A stretch of 64,000 nt of DNA from Pezicula radicicola (GCA_003008705.1 PDUO01000006.1:381295-445294), one strand, 5' to 3'; numbered from the stretch's first letter, positions 1 to 13,923 are shown. Notes: a model not told the origin generated them from the sequence alone. Translations and numbers: made by a program.

Positions 1-2700
1 ACGACAAGACTCTTGCTGAGGGCAACCAAACCAAAAGCAGCCAGAAAAATGATAACCGTTTCTAAACCCATCGTGCGTTGCTGGACTGTACTCGACTGTT
101 GACAGAGTTGTAAAATGGGATCCCTCTCATGAGATATAGGATTGGGGACGGCGGAAACGACGGCAACATAGCTGCGGAGGGATTGACTGAGACCCAGAAT
201 ATTGGGTTGCAAAAAGGAAGAAGAATAGTGTGTGATGATACCCATATTGGACTGCTTGCATGCATGTATTTTTCCAATTGGTGTTGAGGAAGGTTGAGAT
301 GCAGTGATATGTGACACAAGAGAAATACCCTGGCCCGTATATGTACTTTCGAGGTACTTCTCTCGCCGTTAGTATCTCAAGAGGAGTTGCCACTAGTGAG
401 CCCATCTTTTCATGCCGGACCAGCTCCCCGGTACCTTGCACTCAGAGCCAGGTCTCCCCACAATGAAAGCTACGAGGGGGCCTGTTCCGAGTGGTAGTTG
501 TGGGTGGGTGGTTCAAACAAACGTTGAGTTTGTGAAGTTGACAGAGATTCCAAACTTTTCCAAGCCGCCGAGAGCGCCATCTATGAAAGCCATGCTTGCC
601 TTGCTGCTAGATGCTCATTGCTCAGCCCATGGTGCGACGGGGGGGCAAGAAGAGCCTAAATTGGGTGAATGTTCTAAGAACGGTTGGCTGCTAGGCCAGC
701 TGTCAAGGCTGCAGCCTGCAGGTTGCGCTCATACTGTGCTCCATCTCAAAGCCACCAAGCGTTGCCAGGCCTTGTCGCCGCTGCGATGCAAGAAGCTTAG
801 GCCAATGGTTCCTGTGGCCCCGGTATCCATGACCTCTGGGTTACCACTGGGTCTACCGTAGATGGGATTTTGGGGTCTCAGGGACAAGAGTCAATGGGGG
901 GCGTTGGGAATGGGCAGAGGGAGAAACAGCCCCCTCCTAAGGTGGTCCCTTCGTACACGGTGTGTAGGCGATGTGGAGATCGAGACTCGTGTTTCTCTAG
1001 TCCATTCGATGGACTCATGATAGCTCGACGGATAAGGTTTGGTGTGTTTGGTGGTGGCAAAGAATCATGAGTGTTGCCGCGAATAATGAATATTCGCGGT
1101 TATCGCGGTGTTTCGAGAAAGGCTGAGCAGAAAGAGGTTGCGGCTGATGGAAGTCTTGGACGAGTTGGGATTTCTTGGGGGATCCTAGAGAAGCTTGGGG
1201 GGGAACCTTGTGCCCTGAAGCGACACCCTAAGCATTCCCTGGGTTTAGCGGTCGATCCGGCCTACGATTGAGCGCGGTCCGCTGAAGAAAAGCCCACCAG
1301 TCATTGGTGTAACGCCATCAAGTACCGACGCAGCCTCCAGGCCAGATCCCAATCAACCGGGTTTGTGAGAGGTTATCGACGCTTCATGCGCGCATCCAGC
1401 GCTTCTTCTTCTCGCATATGTTCATGCACGGTAGCTTTGGGGGCTAGGCGTTGACAACCACAACAAGGACAACGCTGGTACAGAAAGGGGACGACACGAA
1501 TAGGCGGCGAATGGGCACCCATCAATGCCCAGTGCCAGCCAAAATGGGAGGCCTCGATCGGGACCTTTGTGACCAGTAGTCTCCGATCGTTTTCAAATAT
1601 GTGACAATCTACAGGCGGAATCGGTTGATGCTCGTGTCAATATCAGACAGAGATTTGATAACTCACATATCAAGAACACAACCGTCGTGACCATGTTTAC
1701 TTCTTGAAATAACGTTATCATCATCTCATGCAGGTACTTGCTGTAATCAAAATGTCTTAGAAAAAGAAGTCCCTGGTTGACCCCAAAAAAAAAGAACTGT
1801 ACCCTTCCTACGAAAAATGACGAAATCCATCGCATACGAGTGCCAAAACGAGCTTAGGATCATGTCACCTGTTCTCCATCATCACGAGAATGACAAGAAT
1901 TTTGCCCCGTTTTGCCTCAGACATGTCCAAACCCGGAAACATGTCGAGTGACAACCTTTCATCGAAAACTCTCAACAACATTCATTGAAACTGAACAACT
2001 CAGAGACATGGCACTTGTGGACTTTCCTTCCCTGACTTTCTCATACATATTCACCACATTAATTCTGTATTGACTGAGACTGAGGCGGCTGTGTTGATGC
2101 GTCGCCACCATGGCCAAAGTCACTTCACTGGATGTGAAACTTTCCTCATTGGCGCAGAGTGCCCGCTCGATAACATTGTCTTTTCACGAGACCAAAGTGT
2201 TCTCGGTGTGGGACAATCCCGTGAGAAACAGATGTAGCAGCTTCATCTCATCGGAATCTATTCTAGGTGCACAATAAGCATCATTCCATAGCTGTTAAGC
2301 AAGTTCTCAAGATGCAAAGAAGCTTGGCCCATGAAGGTCAAGGGAAGCTGCTAGTTGTACGCTCTGACAATCTGGGGCGTTGCACCACACAACGCCGCCA
2401 CCATCTGGCAACTCCCGATTCGTTTAATATTCCGCCGTGTTGGCCGTGGTAGCTTTTAAGTCTCGTGTACTGCCGTATCACGGTCCATAAGGCTGCTCAA
2501 CCGCTTCCTGCGTACAAGGAAACACCATACATAGTTCTTGTGCCGGTAAAACCCGCAGTTAAAGACGGAGCAGATCTCTGTACTCCGTAACCATAACTAC
2601 AGGCTAAGCAAATCAATCTAGATCTTCAAGTTTCATACCAAGATATATTTTACTTAATATTCCGAGCGATGAGCTATAAAAGGCGCTTGCTCTTTGGCCT
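1..2700. other. Intergenic, no convincing gene
   Basis: Moderate GC in the first 1.6 kb, falling afterwards. The longest open frame (412-861, plus strand) has no recognisable domain, no splice signals that extend it and Pro/Gly/Cys-rich composition typical of chance frames in GC-richer DNA. I see no RNA gene or mobile-element ends here. It could be the upstream region of a gene lying off the left edge. Confidence 0.5.
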
Positions 2701-5700
2701 CTTGCAACAACGTTAGATGGAAGTTGAATTGGACGTACTCGTGAGTGTACTAAAAAAGAACAAAGTTTAAAAGGACTTACGACTCAGGAAAAAAAATGCA
2801 ACAATGCTTCGTAATCAACACGAAATTTAAGAGTCTTTAACTTACCCAAGTGTAACCTGAAATAAAAATGAACAACTAATCACAGCATCAGAGGGGAGCT
2901 GAAGAGGAAAAAAATATCTTATTGGGATCTACAACTCTATGGCCATGTCCCTTTACGCTACTATGCTAATGCAACCGTCTTTATATTTGCTTTCGATTTC
3001 AGAGCTCCATCAAACATCAAGGCAGTTAAGAGTCTGTGCACCTCCTACATAACTTTCCGTAATTCTTGGGTAAAACCTATTAGGGTCGACTTGGGCTTCG
3101 CGCTAATGTTTTCTTGGTGTAGTCCTTTGTTTGCTAATTTTATAGTTAGTTTGGCACAACCGGGAACGAGTGGTCCCTTTTCAAGAGTCACTGTTTTCTA
3201 TTTCTATTTGGGCATAGAGAATTATGTTTATAAGTTTCTGACTTGAATAGCAGCGGGCTGCTGTATAGCCGCGTTTGAAGGAGACTTCTAAAACATGGAC
3301 AACAGATATGGGACATCTCGCGCTGCCCAGGCTTTCACATGTACAACATCACTAAAAGTTTTTCATAGCTCAAGAGTCTTACTATAAGCGCCTTTGCATA
3401 TATGCGCACGATAAGGGATAATAACCCGTTGAACATAACGTAAATTCCGGTCTACGCGGAAGATGAGAGCTCGCCTGCTGTAAGATAGGTAAAGCCAGAA
3501 ATGCATGCGGTGTTGCACTAGTTGCTGATAGAGTGATGATTCAGCATTACTAAACTTACTTGGCAGCTGAATGATTCCATAAACATGCTCTTCTGGCGCA
3601 CGCCATTGAGGAAGATTCAGGACCTAGTTGGGAAGATTTCGAGAGAAAAAAAGCTGGCTATTTTATTACAATAGCCTTCTATACGTAAGGCCATTTCTAA
3701 TAAGTCACACAATTGGATGGAAGAGCAGCTGCCATATCTGCTACAAATAATCTCAAAGAGGGATTAACTTTGTCATATTCTTCGCAGATTTTTCTAATTA
3801 TTAGCTATTGATTATAGGTTGTTAGTATTTGTCTAGAGTTTCTTGCCTTGTATTAGGTAAAAGTCTTGAGTATTTAGTACGATGCAAACAATATATTAAC
3901 AACAGTTTAGATGAAAACATAATTCCTGTATCAGTTTTGACTTGAGATTCGAAGACGTGAATAGATTTATATATATATTAGGGTTGTTGCGTAGGAGTTG
4001 GATTAGCGAGGGATGGTAATTAATATTCTTTCTTTTAATCTTCTTAGACACGCTCAGTTCCTTGAGTAAGAAGAGTGTTCAGTCTCCCAGTATCCGCATT
4101 GTAGGGGAAATTCATTTATGCTGTGGTCAAGAGTTTTGTAGTGAATGTCCACACGATTAGCTAAGCGAGCTGAAAAGGGGGACCGCGGACATCCCAAACA
4201 CTTCAATCTACAACATCCAACATCTCCAAATTAAAACATTCCCAACACTCCACCTCATCTTCAGTGCAACTCACGACCATGGATCAAATCGAAGCCTCGC
4301 GTTCCAGCGCATAAAGTTCTCCTGTCACCATCGCCGACGACAAGTAGTCGATCGATTCCAAAACAAGATCTACCCTAGCATCTGTCTCTAAGAAGCTGGC
4401 ACGACAAAACGTTATCATTACCATCGTTAACTCTGACGACCTCAAAAGGGACGCGTCATTGTTGATGGTTATTTGCCACACTGTTACGGAAGTCTCGCCC
4501 ACATATTCACCGTATTCTTCGGGCCCATAATTAAAAGGCTTCTTAGGTATTATTTAAGAACACTGCATTCATAAATTTCATTCTAGTTTGCAGCGCGTGG
4601 TTATGTAGCTTTAACACATGAGGAGTATTACAATGGGGACTTTGGGCCGCTCGAGCCTGGGTGATGGTAATGAGTGCTAATGATTGTTCTGTTTTCGACA
4701 GCTCTTTGACAGAGATACTCGGCGCCAGCCCTGAATATCAAGTTATAGCTTCTCACGGCTCGGATCTCCATGTAAGTTCCACCTTTACCGATTAAAAACC
4801 AGAAGTTCTCTAACATTGTTTACTTCTAGGCACGTATGTGAGTGGTTATCAACATTTAGTCTATTGTCGACGCCGATACCGAATGGTACAACAACGAAGA
4901 ACTTGACGCTATTGTGTTCTTCGCGCGGATACTTGGAATTGGATGGAATAGGATGTGGCCAGAGATTGTTCTGGATACTTTGCTTTGTTGTTGACTTTGG
5001 GTTTCTTGATTCACCTGCACGCATTAACTTGGAGGAAAGGTATACAAGCTCCAACAGACTCGGGCTCTATTCTAGTGATATCTCTTTGCATTCAAAAGCA
5101 ATCATGCTGCAGCAATTAGTTCTCTTTCTCGCGAAGTCTTGTTAAGGCCATTGAAAGCATCGTGAGCACCTCAGGCATAAACATTCAATTATGAACACTG
5201 AGTAGAGTATTCTCAGCAGGTTCTAACTCATGAAAGTTACTGTTGATGAATAGCATATAATCGTACTATAGAGATTAGAATATATCATGTGGAATGAAGA
5301 CACTGGCGCGTGAGTACACTAGTAATTGGCTTCGTTGCATTGAGTAACTTGATAACTTGACTTGGATAAATGACTTGATTTGGATAATTCACTTCTAGAG
5401 TTTTTTTTGGCGTTCCTCGATAGTCACTTGATTCAAGGAACTCAGTTAATTTAGATCCGAGTGACTAACTTGATTCAAACAACTACTTTGAAAAGTAAAC
5501 CGTAAAGTAGCTGCTGTTTTTGAGAGGGTTAAGCCGCTGCTTTCTGTAGCCGAGTCGCTAGAATCTCGCGCTGGCCTGACTGAGGCAGAACAGATGCTTT
5601 GTACAACAAGGCGATCGGCTCCACGGTTACCTAAGCCTCAGCCTTATCAGCTAAAGAACGTATATCTATCTTGCCTTGGCTGCCTTCCATCCTCAAACAC

Positions 5701-7120
5701 TCTGCTTCAATCGAAAGAACACCATCATTACACAGGAGCCTCTCGTTTTTGCGATTGTGCATGCGGCAGTGATAAATGGAAGGCGATAGTTTAGCATCTG
5801 TCAGCCATTGTGGCCCATTTTGTCACGTGTCGGAGTATATCCTCATTCTGGCCATAATTGCTTCTTCTTTTTCGGGCCTTTGGCTCAGGCCTCTAGCAAC
5901 CCTGTTTTCTATTGTAGCGCTCTACGCGCAATGCCGTCGCATCCGGAATGCCTTATTTTGTATGGAAACCAAGCTCCAATTGATGCTCAGCTTTTACCGC
6001 TGAGGCTGAACTCGATCCAACTCGCCGACAAGATGTAAACACAATGAGCAGAGTGAACTGGGTGCTGCAAAATGGGCAAAAAGCACTCCGCGACCTGACC
6101 ATTTTCTTTGCCGGCATAAATGTCAATCTCTACTCAGGAGAGTCCATGGCGGATTATATATGGATTTCATGCATCTTCAAAGATGGGGATTCTGGTAACT
6201 CCAAACGACTCCGCTTTTTCTTCTTCTTATTAGTAGTGACAATGTGGCCGTAGTGAACACTAGATGCTCCCAAATAGAGAATCTGGAGGAGTTCTGGCTG
6301 GCAAAGGACATTATCCACGTATGTTTGCCGCTCTCTCAGCGATCGCGTCGGAGCAAACTAACCCAGTCGTTCCTCAGTGAGATAATAGGCCTGAGAACAT
6401 ATTTTGGTATTTTTTAGACCCCTTCTAACCTACCCGAGTCCTGTTTCTGAAACTTTCCTGTAGTATGTACGCTAAGTCAGACCGGGTATCTCCCCGAGTA
6501 GAAGGCTGAAAAGATGCAAGAAGATTTCTAAACCCGGAGCTCGCTCGGCTGAAGCAATCTGTCAATCAGCTGTTGTAGCATTGGTCTTCCTGCTTAAAAG
6601 CCACCTCCATCTGACTGTACCGGGCTTGTACTATCTGATGGCCGAAAGTCTTAGTCAGAAAGAGTGGTGTTATCGTCCTCAACGCCTTTGCGGACTATCC
6701 GAAGGTATGTTGGGAGTAGAACTTGGTAGATTACGTAGCTCAACTATCCAAAGAAGATTTACGTCTCGATATCGACTCAGATACTCCGTGGCATTCCATC
6801 ACCTCAGCCACTATCTTACCGACGGCCGTCCCAACATCTAGCACTAAAGTTCTCACCTTTCCAAGCAAGCTACCCGAGTACCAAACTGCTTACAACTATA
6901 TGGATATCTACCAGCCGCATGGCTCTCAACCAGCAGCCAAGTCTAGTTGTGCTATCTAGGGGGCTCGGAAGGATCAGAGAACTTGGCGTAGCGTCGCATC
7001 GTTTTCGAATCTCCGAGTAGCTGAGCTCTATCGGAAATGTCTTCAAAGGGGCAACACCTCACCTCCTGAACTGTCTTCGCTGCTATAATCTCACTGGATT
7101 AATCTACTGCGCTGCGTCTA
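2700..7120. other. AT-rich gene-poor tract
   Basis: Long AT-rich sequence with only short frames. Several pieces are hydrophobic (for example 5776-6003 plus) or look like worn coding sequence (6581-6959 plus), but none carries a motif that I recognise. It contains the 18-bp repeat array at 5333-5490, listed separately. The composition and scattered stops fit decayed or RIP-mutated DNA; that is inference. Confidence 0.5.
5333..5490. repeat. Degenerate 18-bp tandem repeat, copy A
   Basis: The motif ACTTGRTTTGGATAA recurs about every 18 bp (for example the blocks ending in GATAAATGACTT and GATAATTCACTT). The same unit, on either strand, recurs near 22.9 kb, 23.5 kb and 31.7 kb. Units are imperfect, with one to four mismatches and small indels. 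There is no coding potential. Confidence 0.6.
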
Positions 7121-7129
7121 CAGAATTTG

Positions 7130-7400
7130 CACCAATGTAGCAGCTAAAGTACTATTTCATAGCCGCCATTCCACTCGCGGTCCTCGTCGTTCTCCTCCCG
7201 CTCATTATTCTGCCCACCTTCAACTTCATCTTGCGGCACCTTGCCGCGTACAATGTGCTCCAGGGTTTCCTCCACTAGAGCTTGGTCATCACGACCCTAG
7301 TGCTCAATCTGTATTTAGATATCATAGTGTCCACCGACCCCAGCGCCAGTGGGCCGTTTTGGACGACCCAATGCATTTCGATCATACTAGTAAGCTTTTG
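7130..7400 (+). pseudogene. Relic of a multi-pass membrane protein gene
   Basis: One reading frame encodes a strongly hydrophobic segment (starting KYYFIAAIPLAVLVVLLPLI) ending near GFLH, then an in-frame TAG, then in the same frame a second hydrophobic segment (SLVITTLVLNLYLD) followed by WTTQCISIIL and a good 5' splice site (GTAAGC). Another TAG follows the ATG just upstream. Both stops would be CAG codons before a C-to-T change in a CpA context. I cannot name the family; two membrane spans joined by a short loop are all that can be seen. Confidence 0.45.
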
Positions 7401-9980
7401 TTATTTGAATTTATTTACGGCATTACGTCAAGGCATTGCAAGCGCTTCTGCCGGAGGTCGAAAGACACCTTTGATCTTTTCTCCTTCTTTCTTTGCTGAG
7501 GGAAGAAGGGTGGTGGCTGTTGTTTTTATTTCTAGCCGCCGGATGCTACGTTGTGAATGTGGCAAAATACTCTTTCGTCGAGCTTCCTCCATGTTTCATC
7601 TACTTCTTCGTCATCTGGTATAGGAGCCGGAATCTGAAGGGAAAGAGTTGTAATGTATATAGTTGAGTCAAATGTAATTGCTAGGCACTAGCCACCAGAG
7701 CTAAGGATGATGAAGATTTACCGGTATTCCCTTCAGCTCCCAAGTAGCATCTCACTTTCGCCACTTCGAAAAGTCAACATCGTTTTCTTTCTTATTGATT
7801 TTTTTCTCTTCTCTCAAAAATGTTGACTTCAACAATTCAGTAGCGTTTGATTATCTTTATTCAGTAATAAGCACCAAGCACCAAGCGTACATAGTAGAGG
7901 TTGGGTTGATAGGAAGGAAGATACCCTTCACCCTCTCTAAATTCATCCCTAAACTAATTATTCTAGCCAAAGCTGTATCGAATGAAGCCTAGGTTTTTGG
8001 AAGTGGTGTCGCCAAACTTGGAAAGGTGTAAAGTGGGGCGTGTCGATAAATTGTAGAATAACGACATAGTAGGCGTGTCGCATAACAAAGAAGCGCAGCA
8101 AAATTCTCCAACATCAAGGACCTGAATTTGGGAGGTATCTACATCGATTTGAGTAAGCGGACTTTGTCTGAAACAGCAGAGGGCTTTGCATCAACTGATC
8201 TCTTTCCATCTAATGTGCAAACACCACATTGTATCATTTTCCGACTTAACTGATCAAAGGGCCAAAACCTAATTCCGGTCGATTTTAAGTGACCGGATGA
8301 AAAAATCTCGAATACTTGGGGTCGGATCGGTGGGCAGCACTAATCATTGATATCATCATGGTTCTCATAGCAACGATATACAAGTAACTGGAAAGCTATT
8401 AGTTCCAAAGCCGCAAGGTATTAGTCCCAAAGCCGCAAGCTATTGCGGTTCTCTTGTTCGAGATTCTAAACTTGTGGGGCTGCCAGCTGAGGGTGGGGCT
8501 CAAGAAGAATTTTAATATCGAGTTATTTGAAGGGGATAAGTTACATAAGTATTTCGTTTGGCATGGAATCTTGTGCGGACTTGCTCGCTTAAAATTACTA
8601 TATACTTATGTCGCTGCCTTCCTAAAAGCATGATAAAATAACATAATTTTAGCCGATTAATCCGCCTTTGAGATTATAAATAAAGAAAAGGAATGGACAG
8701 ATCCAAGGAAAGTATTGCTTCATAGACGCTCAAAGAATAATAGAACTTCGCCTTCTACATAGCTAAGTCCAAGTAAAATAACAATAACCATATATCCAAA
8801 AAATAATACGAAGTAGCTCCTTACACACTGCTTTATTAAAGCAACATATTATAGCTTATATTGAGCGAAGCAAGTGGGGAGCTATAATTATGGACATTGC
8901 TGCCTATATCCTGCTCTTCTGATTTAATTTCTATTTAAAACTTTGATTACGACATATCTCATTACTATATCAGAGATTTCGTCCCTCAAAATTAACTAAA
9001 ACCTAGACCGAAATGCGATGCTTGTCGTCTATGCCTATTTCATCCTTTTTATGCAAAGATTTCTTGTACCTCTTACCTATCTCTATTACCTACAGACTAA
9101 GTTATAGAACTTGAACATTCACACTTGAACAGCAGTGGTGCCCAACACACCATTGGCTATAGAGTCTTTAGAATCACTAAACTCAGCCATAATCAAATCA
9201 AAGATGGGATTGCATAACAGTATCTAGAGGCATCCTTTTGAACTTTTTAACCTAATAATCTAAAAATTAACAACAAGTATCGCATTGGCAAGCGACGACT
9301 ATATTCGCCGCTATCTAATAAACCGCCTTGAAAAAGCAAAAAGTGAGATTCTGTTTCTTGTCTGCTTCCTCTAAAAGGCATTTTACAGTGAACTGTGCGT
9401 CATTCTTGAACTTTCCTCTAAATGGAAATGCAGTCATGGAGGTTCTAAAGGTTGCGTTAATTAAAAGTTCTACCATATTAATGATATTGCAAGTGGTAGA
9501 AGAGTTAAAATCAGTTTCCAAAGATTTCGTCGAGCTTGGTTGATGTTAAGATTTCCTATTAGAGGTTGGCACTTCGGACAGACGCTTATTTTTCTTAAAT
9601 TTTAAAGGAATTTTTCTTTCCCAAAATATCATGATTAAATACTATTGTTCACCAAAAGAAAGTGGTTTTCCCCTATTCTTACTAAATGGCTGTGAGTTTT
9701 AGGAAAAGAGTGGCAAAATGGGCTTATTTGTAGTAAGGGCGACGCTACATGAAATTCGCTAGTTAGACTTCAGTGTTCAACACGCCTTTGAAGACGCATA
9801 TGAGTTGCCCAAGCTATAGCATCTTCATGATGATCAAAACGCTCAAAAATCCCTGTTTTGTGGCTCCGGTTACATTTCCACAATACCACATACCTTGCAG
9901 TAGCACCCCTACCTAGTGCTTAAATAACTTCCCCCGCAATGACAAAATGAGTTTGGAAGACTGGATTCAAAGACTCTTTT
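7401..9980. other. AT-rich intergenic, nothing recognised
   Basis: Low-complexity AT-rich DNA with many stops in all frames. A short frame at 9328-9543 overlaps a frame on the other strand and neither has a motif. There is no tRNA-like or LTR-like element that I can delimit. Confidence 0.5.
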
Positions 9981-10828
9981 TCAGAGGGGGTCGACGTGGC
10001 TAAGGCGAGCCTCATTTTTATCCCGCTTTCGTTGAAGAAACTCCTGAAATTTCTCTAGGGGCTTTACGAAGCAGTGTTTTTCCAAGTGGCCAACCGAGTT
10101 GGGATTATTTTTCTCGCAGTATCCACATCTCTTATACTTTGGCTTTCCCTTGCCGTTGTTCTTGCCTCCGTACGAAGCATCTTTGTGGTTGTCTCTAATT
10201 GAAGATTGTTTTGTTCGAGCCTCCTTGTGATATATGTCTGCAATAAGGGCATCCAATACTGGCTCGGTCGTGGTATCTAATTGTCGCTTAGCCCATATTG
10301 GATACGCATTTTTGAGTCCATTGATGAATACAATTGGCTCAAATACGGCACCAAAATGGAGTTCGAGATGACGGAGCTTGTCAATTACGGCTTTAGAGGC
10401 AGCTACATAAGCTCTCAAATCGTTGTGTCTTCGAACTTCATTTTAACAAAGCTGAGAACTGCGTCTTCCCTTACGCCGTAAGTTTCGTAGATTTGTTTGA
10501 TAGCCTCCCACATTTCAAGAGCAGTCCCGTTGGGACGAATCGTAACTTCAGCCAGTGGGTTGTCGTTGACAGTTAAGAGAATTCCTAGAGAGGCTCTGAC
10601 ATCCATCATTTCCCAGGCCTCCCAACTTTGAAGTTCGTTAGCGTTGTCATGATTCCATTCAACGCGCTTGGGGCGATGCTCAAGACAACTAGGGTCAATG
10701 AACTCGTATAATCCCTCCCTTTTCATCATTTCAACCATAGCTCCCTTCCAGACGAAGTAATTGGCCTCGCCCTTGAGCCGTTTTCTCTTGGGCAACATCA
10801 AATCGGGTATTGAAAATGGCTTGGTCAT
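9981..10828 (-). mobile_element. Truncated Ty1/copia-type retrotransposon gag, frameshifted
   Basis: Two adjacent minus-strand frames together read as one gag polyprotein of the copia/UBN2 type. The first (from the ATG at 10828) has the N-terminal region containing the YFVWKGAMVEMMKREGL segment and stops at 10415. The second continues in another frame with DLRAYVAASKAVIDKLRHLE, which is the normal continuation of such gag proteins. It ends with a zinc-knuckle-like motif (C-x2-C-x9-H-x4-C; the spacing is longer than the canonical CCHC). A one-base change at the junction is the simplest explanation. No protease, integrase or reverse transcriptase follows on the downstream side and no LTRs were found, so this is a relic. 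Confidence 0.7.
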
Positions 10829-12460
10829 GACAACCTGCTTGGATGGTTCGGTTTCTGACTGGAATCTGGGATCACTGAGTGTTCGACTCGGTGTCTGATT
10901 CTTTGGAGTTTAAGTAAGAGCGTTCGGATGGAGGGGAAGAGCTGGTATGTTCGAGGGCGTCTGATATCGCTCAGATTTAGTATGCGGAATCGGCTTGGGG
11001 AGTTGTACGATGTTCTGCGGGATCTTGGAGTTGGGATTCTTCCGCCACTTCGACGGAAAATGGGATGATAAAGGAAATACTCGTGTGTTGGCAAGCAGCA
11101 CTTTTAGATGTGCCTCGCACCAAATTGGGCTGCAGTGAAGCACAACTCCACTCCTTCATAAAGCATTCACTTTGGAAGTGGATGATGATGTGGATGGTAT
11201 TTCTCCGCAATCAGGACGTGTGCCTAAACGTGAGCAGGCTGTACTTGATTTCAATTTTGTTGTTGATTTTGTTGTTGTTGAAGGACTGAATTTGGCAAGG
11301 AAGCTTGATGCGCTACAACAGCACTGGACTTAGTGAATAAGTGAAGTTTTATTGGCTAGTGGTTTCCTTGGTTGGAATTTCTTGATTCTGTAGAAGGTCA
11401 CGGCTTGGAGAAGCCCGTCTGTTGAAAAGAACGTAACATGCAGAGTTAAGGACAGGAGACAGTCCCTATTATCGCCCTCAGGCTTTTTTGATCTCTATTT
11501 CCTATTTGCATCTGAGGTGCTGCAGATCCCCATTTCAGTGATATCTGGATATATTTTCGAACGCTATTTCATTGGCTCAATAGGTAGATTCTTTTGTAGG
11601 TACTTCTTCAATTCGTAGTTGACTCTCTTGATTCTCTTGGGTTTCTCTTGTTAATTTACTTGTAGTAGGTGGCGTAGTGGAAGATGAATGAATACTTAAT
11701 TGTGCTTCATAGGCAATTCATATGTAATTTTTAGGGAGAAACAAAACATGTGTCTTGTATTCTCAGAACAAGAGTGCCAAAATAGATATTTTTGTATCAA
11801 GGAGAAAGAATTAAATAACGAATTACCTTCTAGATACTTCGACATTCAATACTAATAGCCAGATCACCCCTCCTCTAAAAGTAGTCCAAGTACCAACAAA
11901 TAAATCTCATCAACTAGTAAGCGTCTCTTTTCCCAATTAAGTCAAGTGTAAGCAACGTACGCAGTAAAACAAAGTAGAAACCAATAGGATCTAAATAACG
12001 ATCTTCAAATTAATAATCACCAAGTTCTCAGACCTTCTCGGCTACTTTGAGAATAGACTCAACTGTCCAGAAAGGAAAGAGAATACGACACTTCGTATAA
12101 CGAAAGGGGAACTAGGACAAAAACACCGTCGCACAATACATTTCCAGATCAATAAAGCGGTAACTTGAACTCTTACTTAAGCTAAATTCGGGGTATCTAA
12201 TCTAATAACCGTACACTAAACCAAACCCACGGTTTCAAATGAACCTCCTCCCCATGCTATGTGAATGGTGACACTGAGACTTGAGCCAGCGAAACGAAGC
12301 TAACTCATACAAAAACAAAAAAAAACCTAAAAACCAAAAATTATACACCTCCCATAAATACAGATTTCGTTGTTATCATCAAGATAAAAAATACCTATGA
12401 AGTACTCTATACTTCGTACTCCTACGCTGACAAAACAATCTAACCACGAGAGATTGCTGC
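10829..12460. other. Intergenic, nothing recognised
   Basis: Several overlapping short frames between 10.83 and 11.29 kb lie directly upstream of the gag relic and may be its worn leader or flank. The remainder is AT-rich without motifs. The last 100 bases probably hold the 3' end of the membrane-protein gene that follows. Confidence 0.45.
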
Positions 12461-13923
12461 CTATTTAACATACTCCGGGAAAATCAATCTCCGCTCACTA
12501 CTTCCATCACCCCTCTCAATATCCTGTGCAATAGTAGTTTTCATAACAATACCACCATTAGCACTATTCTTATTCATACCATCATCACTAGAATTTGCAT
12601 ACGCAGATAGAGTTTGCGGTCGTCCATCATGTGAGGCATCGATAATAGTAACTGTTCCACCGGGTACTTGTGTTGTTCTTCTGGATGCCGTTCCGGTTCC
12701 ACCGCCGTTCTTGGTGTCTTTTAACATGTAGCCGGGTCCGGAACGTGAGTAGGGGTCAGTGTAGCTGCCGAATACGCGTGGGAAGATCTTGTTGGCTAGG
12801 GCTTTGAGCATAGGCATTGAGGCGCAGATTATGGCTGTATTCACTTCGACGCTGGAGAGAATTGCTGCGTTGGTGAGGTCGTCTGGGGAAGGTTAGTGGT
12901 GATGTTTTTGATGAGCGAAATGAGTTCTCTAAATGTACTACTTACAAGTTGGATCGAGAGTTTTGACTCCTACGTCAATTGACCAGATTCGAAGGATGCT
13001 TACTATGCAAACACTACTTCTGCGTTAGGTTCTGGTACAATGTAACAGGGTTGGGGTTCATACAATCCACCGAGACCGAAGATGAACATAAGCACCAGCT
13101 TTTGTCCTCTCTTCATGTGAAGTGCATATAAAGTTGGCATAGGCAAGAACCAGATAGCCAGATCGGTTGCGATCTGCAAGATGTCAATCGGAAGCTACAA
13201 ATTTGCAGGACAAATTAGACTCACGTTGACTGCTGCATGCAAGAACCACATTGTAGATTCCTTTAAGCATGTACCAGGAAGATTTGGTTCCCAAAATTTG
13301 GCGACAGGAACACAGAGGAAAACATTGCTGAATATACCGAAAATGCCATAGGCAACGACAAAAGCAATTATCATCCATGTCGCCTGCCGGATCTTTTTCT
13401 CAACGAATAGACGCAAGTACTGAAACAAGATGGACAGCTTGATTGTGCTAAGGCCCACGGTGTAGAAAACGATACTGAAGAAGAGCGCCTGGAGGAGGTT
13501 TAGGTTAGTAAGGATGCTTGTATCAGTTGATAGAACGGATTAACCTTGTTTACTAGAAATCCATCTGTTTCTGAGAGTTCGGAGATATGTTTGCCAAGTC
13601 CAAAATGTACCTCTGAAAGGAAGTCAGTCAAAAAAGTATCGTAGCAAAGATCATTGAAAGTGTACGAACGTCGATATACACAAACTGTCTGACCAACCGA
13701 GAGGATCTATTACACGGCCACAATTAGCAATGAGGTCTTGTACGTACAGAGCTTTAATGAGGAAACGCCATACCAAAGCAAGCAGAATAAGCCAGTCCTC
13801 TTTTCCAACACTATGAACAATCAACCACCGCGTATAAAATCTCGCTCCTACAAATCCTGCAGCCAGGCCTAGAAAGATGGTATCGGTGATGATAGGCTCA
13901 TAGCCTCGAGATGTTACAGTCAT
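12461..13923 (-). CDS. SAT4/rhodopsin-domain (Pth11-like) integral membrane protein
   Basis: Seven exons join cleanly: 13923-13774, 13706-13670, 13612-13545, 13488-13225, 13173-13064, 13013-12946 and 12882-12461, giving 372 residues with every phase consistent. The N-terminus has a membrane span followed by an ARFYTRWL motif and KEDWLILLAL. The family-typical stretch QVHFGLGKHI lies in the second/third exon, then several membrane spans (VGLSTIKLSILFQYLRLF; MIIAFVVAYGIFGIF; LPMPTLYALHMKRGQKLVL) and a hydrophilic C-terminal tail. This is the fungal rhodopsin/SAT4 fold (PF20684 type), a seven-span family related to Pth11-like receptors. The ligand and role cannot be told from sequence. There is no CFEM domain. 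It stands alone, next to the AT-rich tract. Confidence 0.85.

Noticed and set aside
412..861. 149-codon plus-strand open frame
   Set aside because: No domain, no supporting splice signals, chance-like composition in GC-richer DNA.
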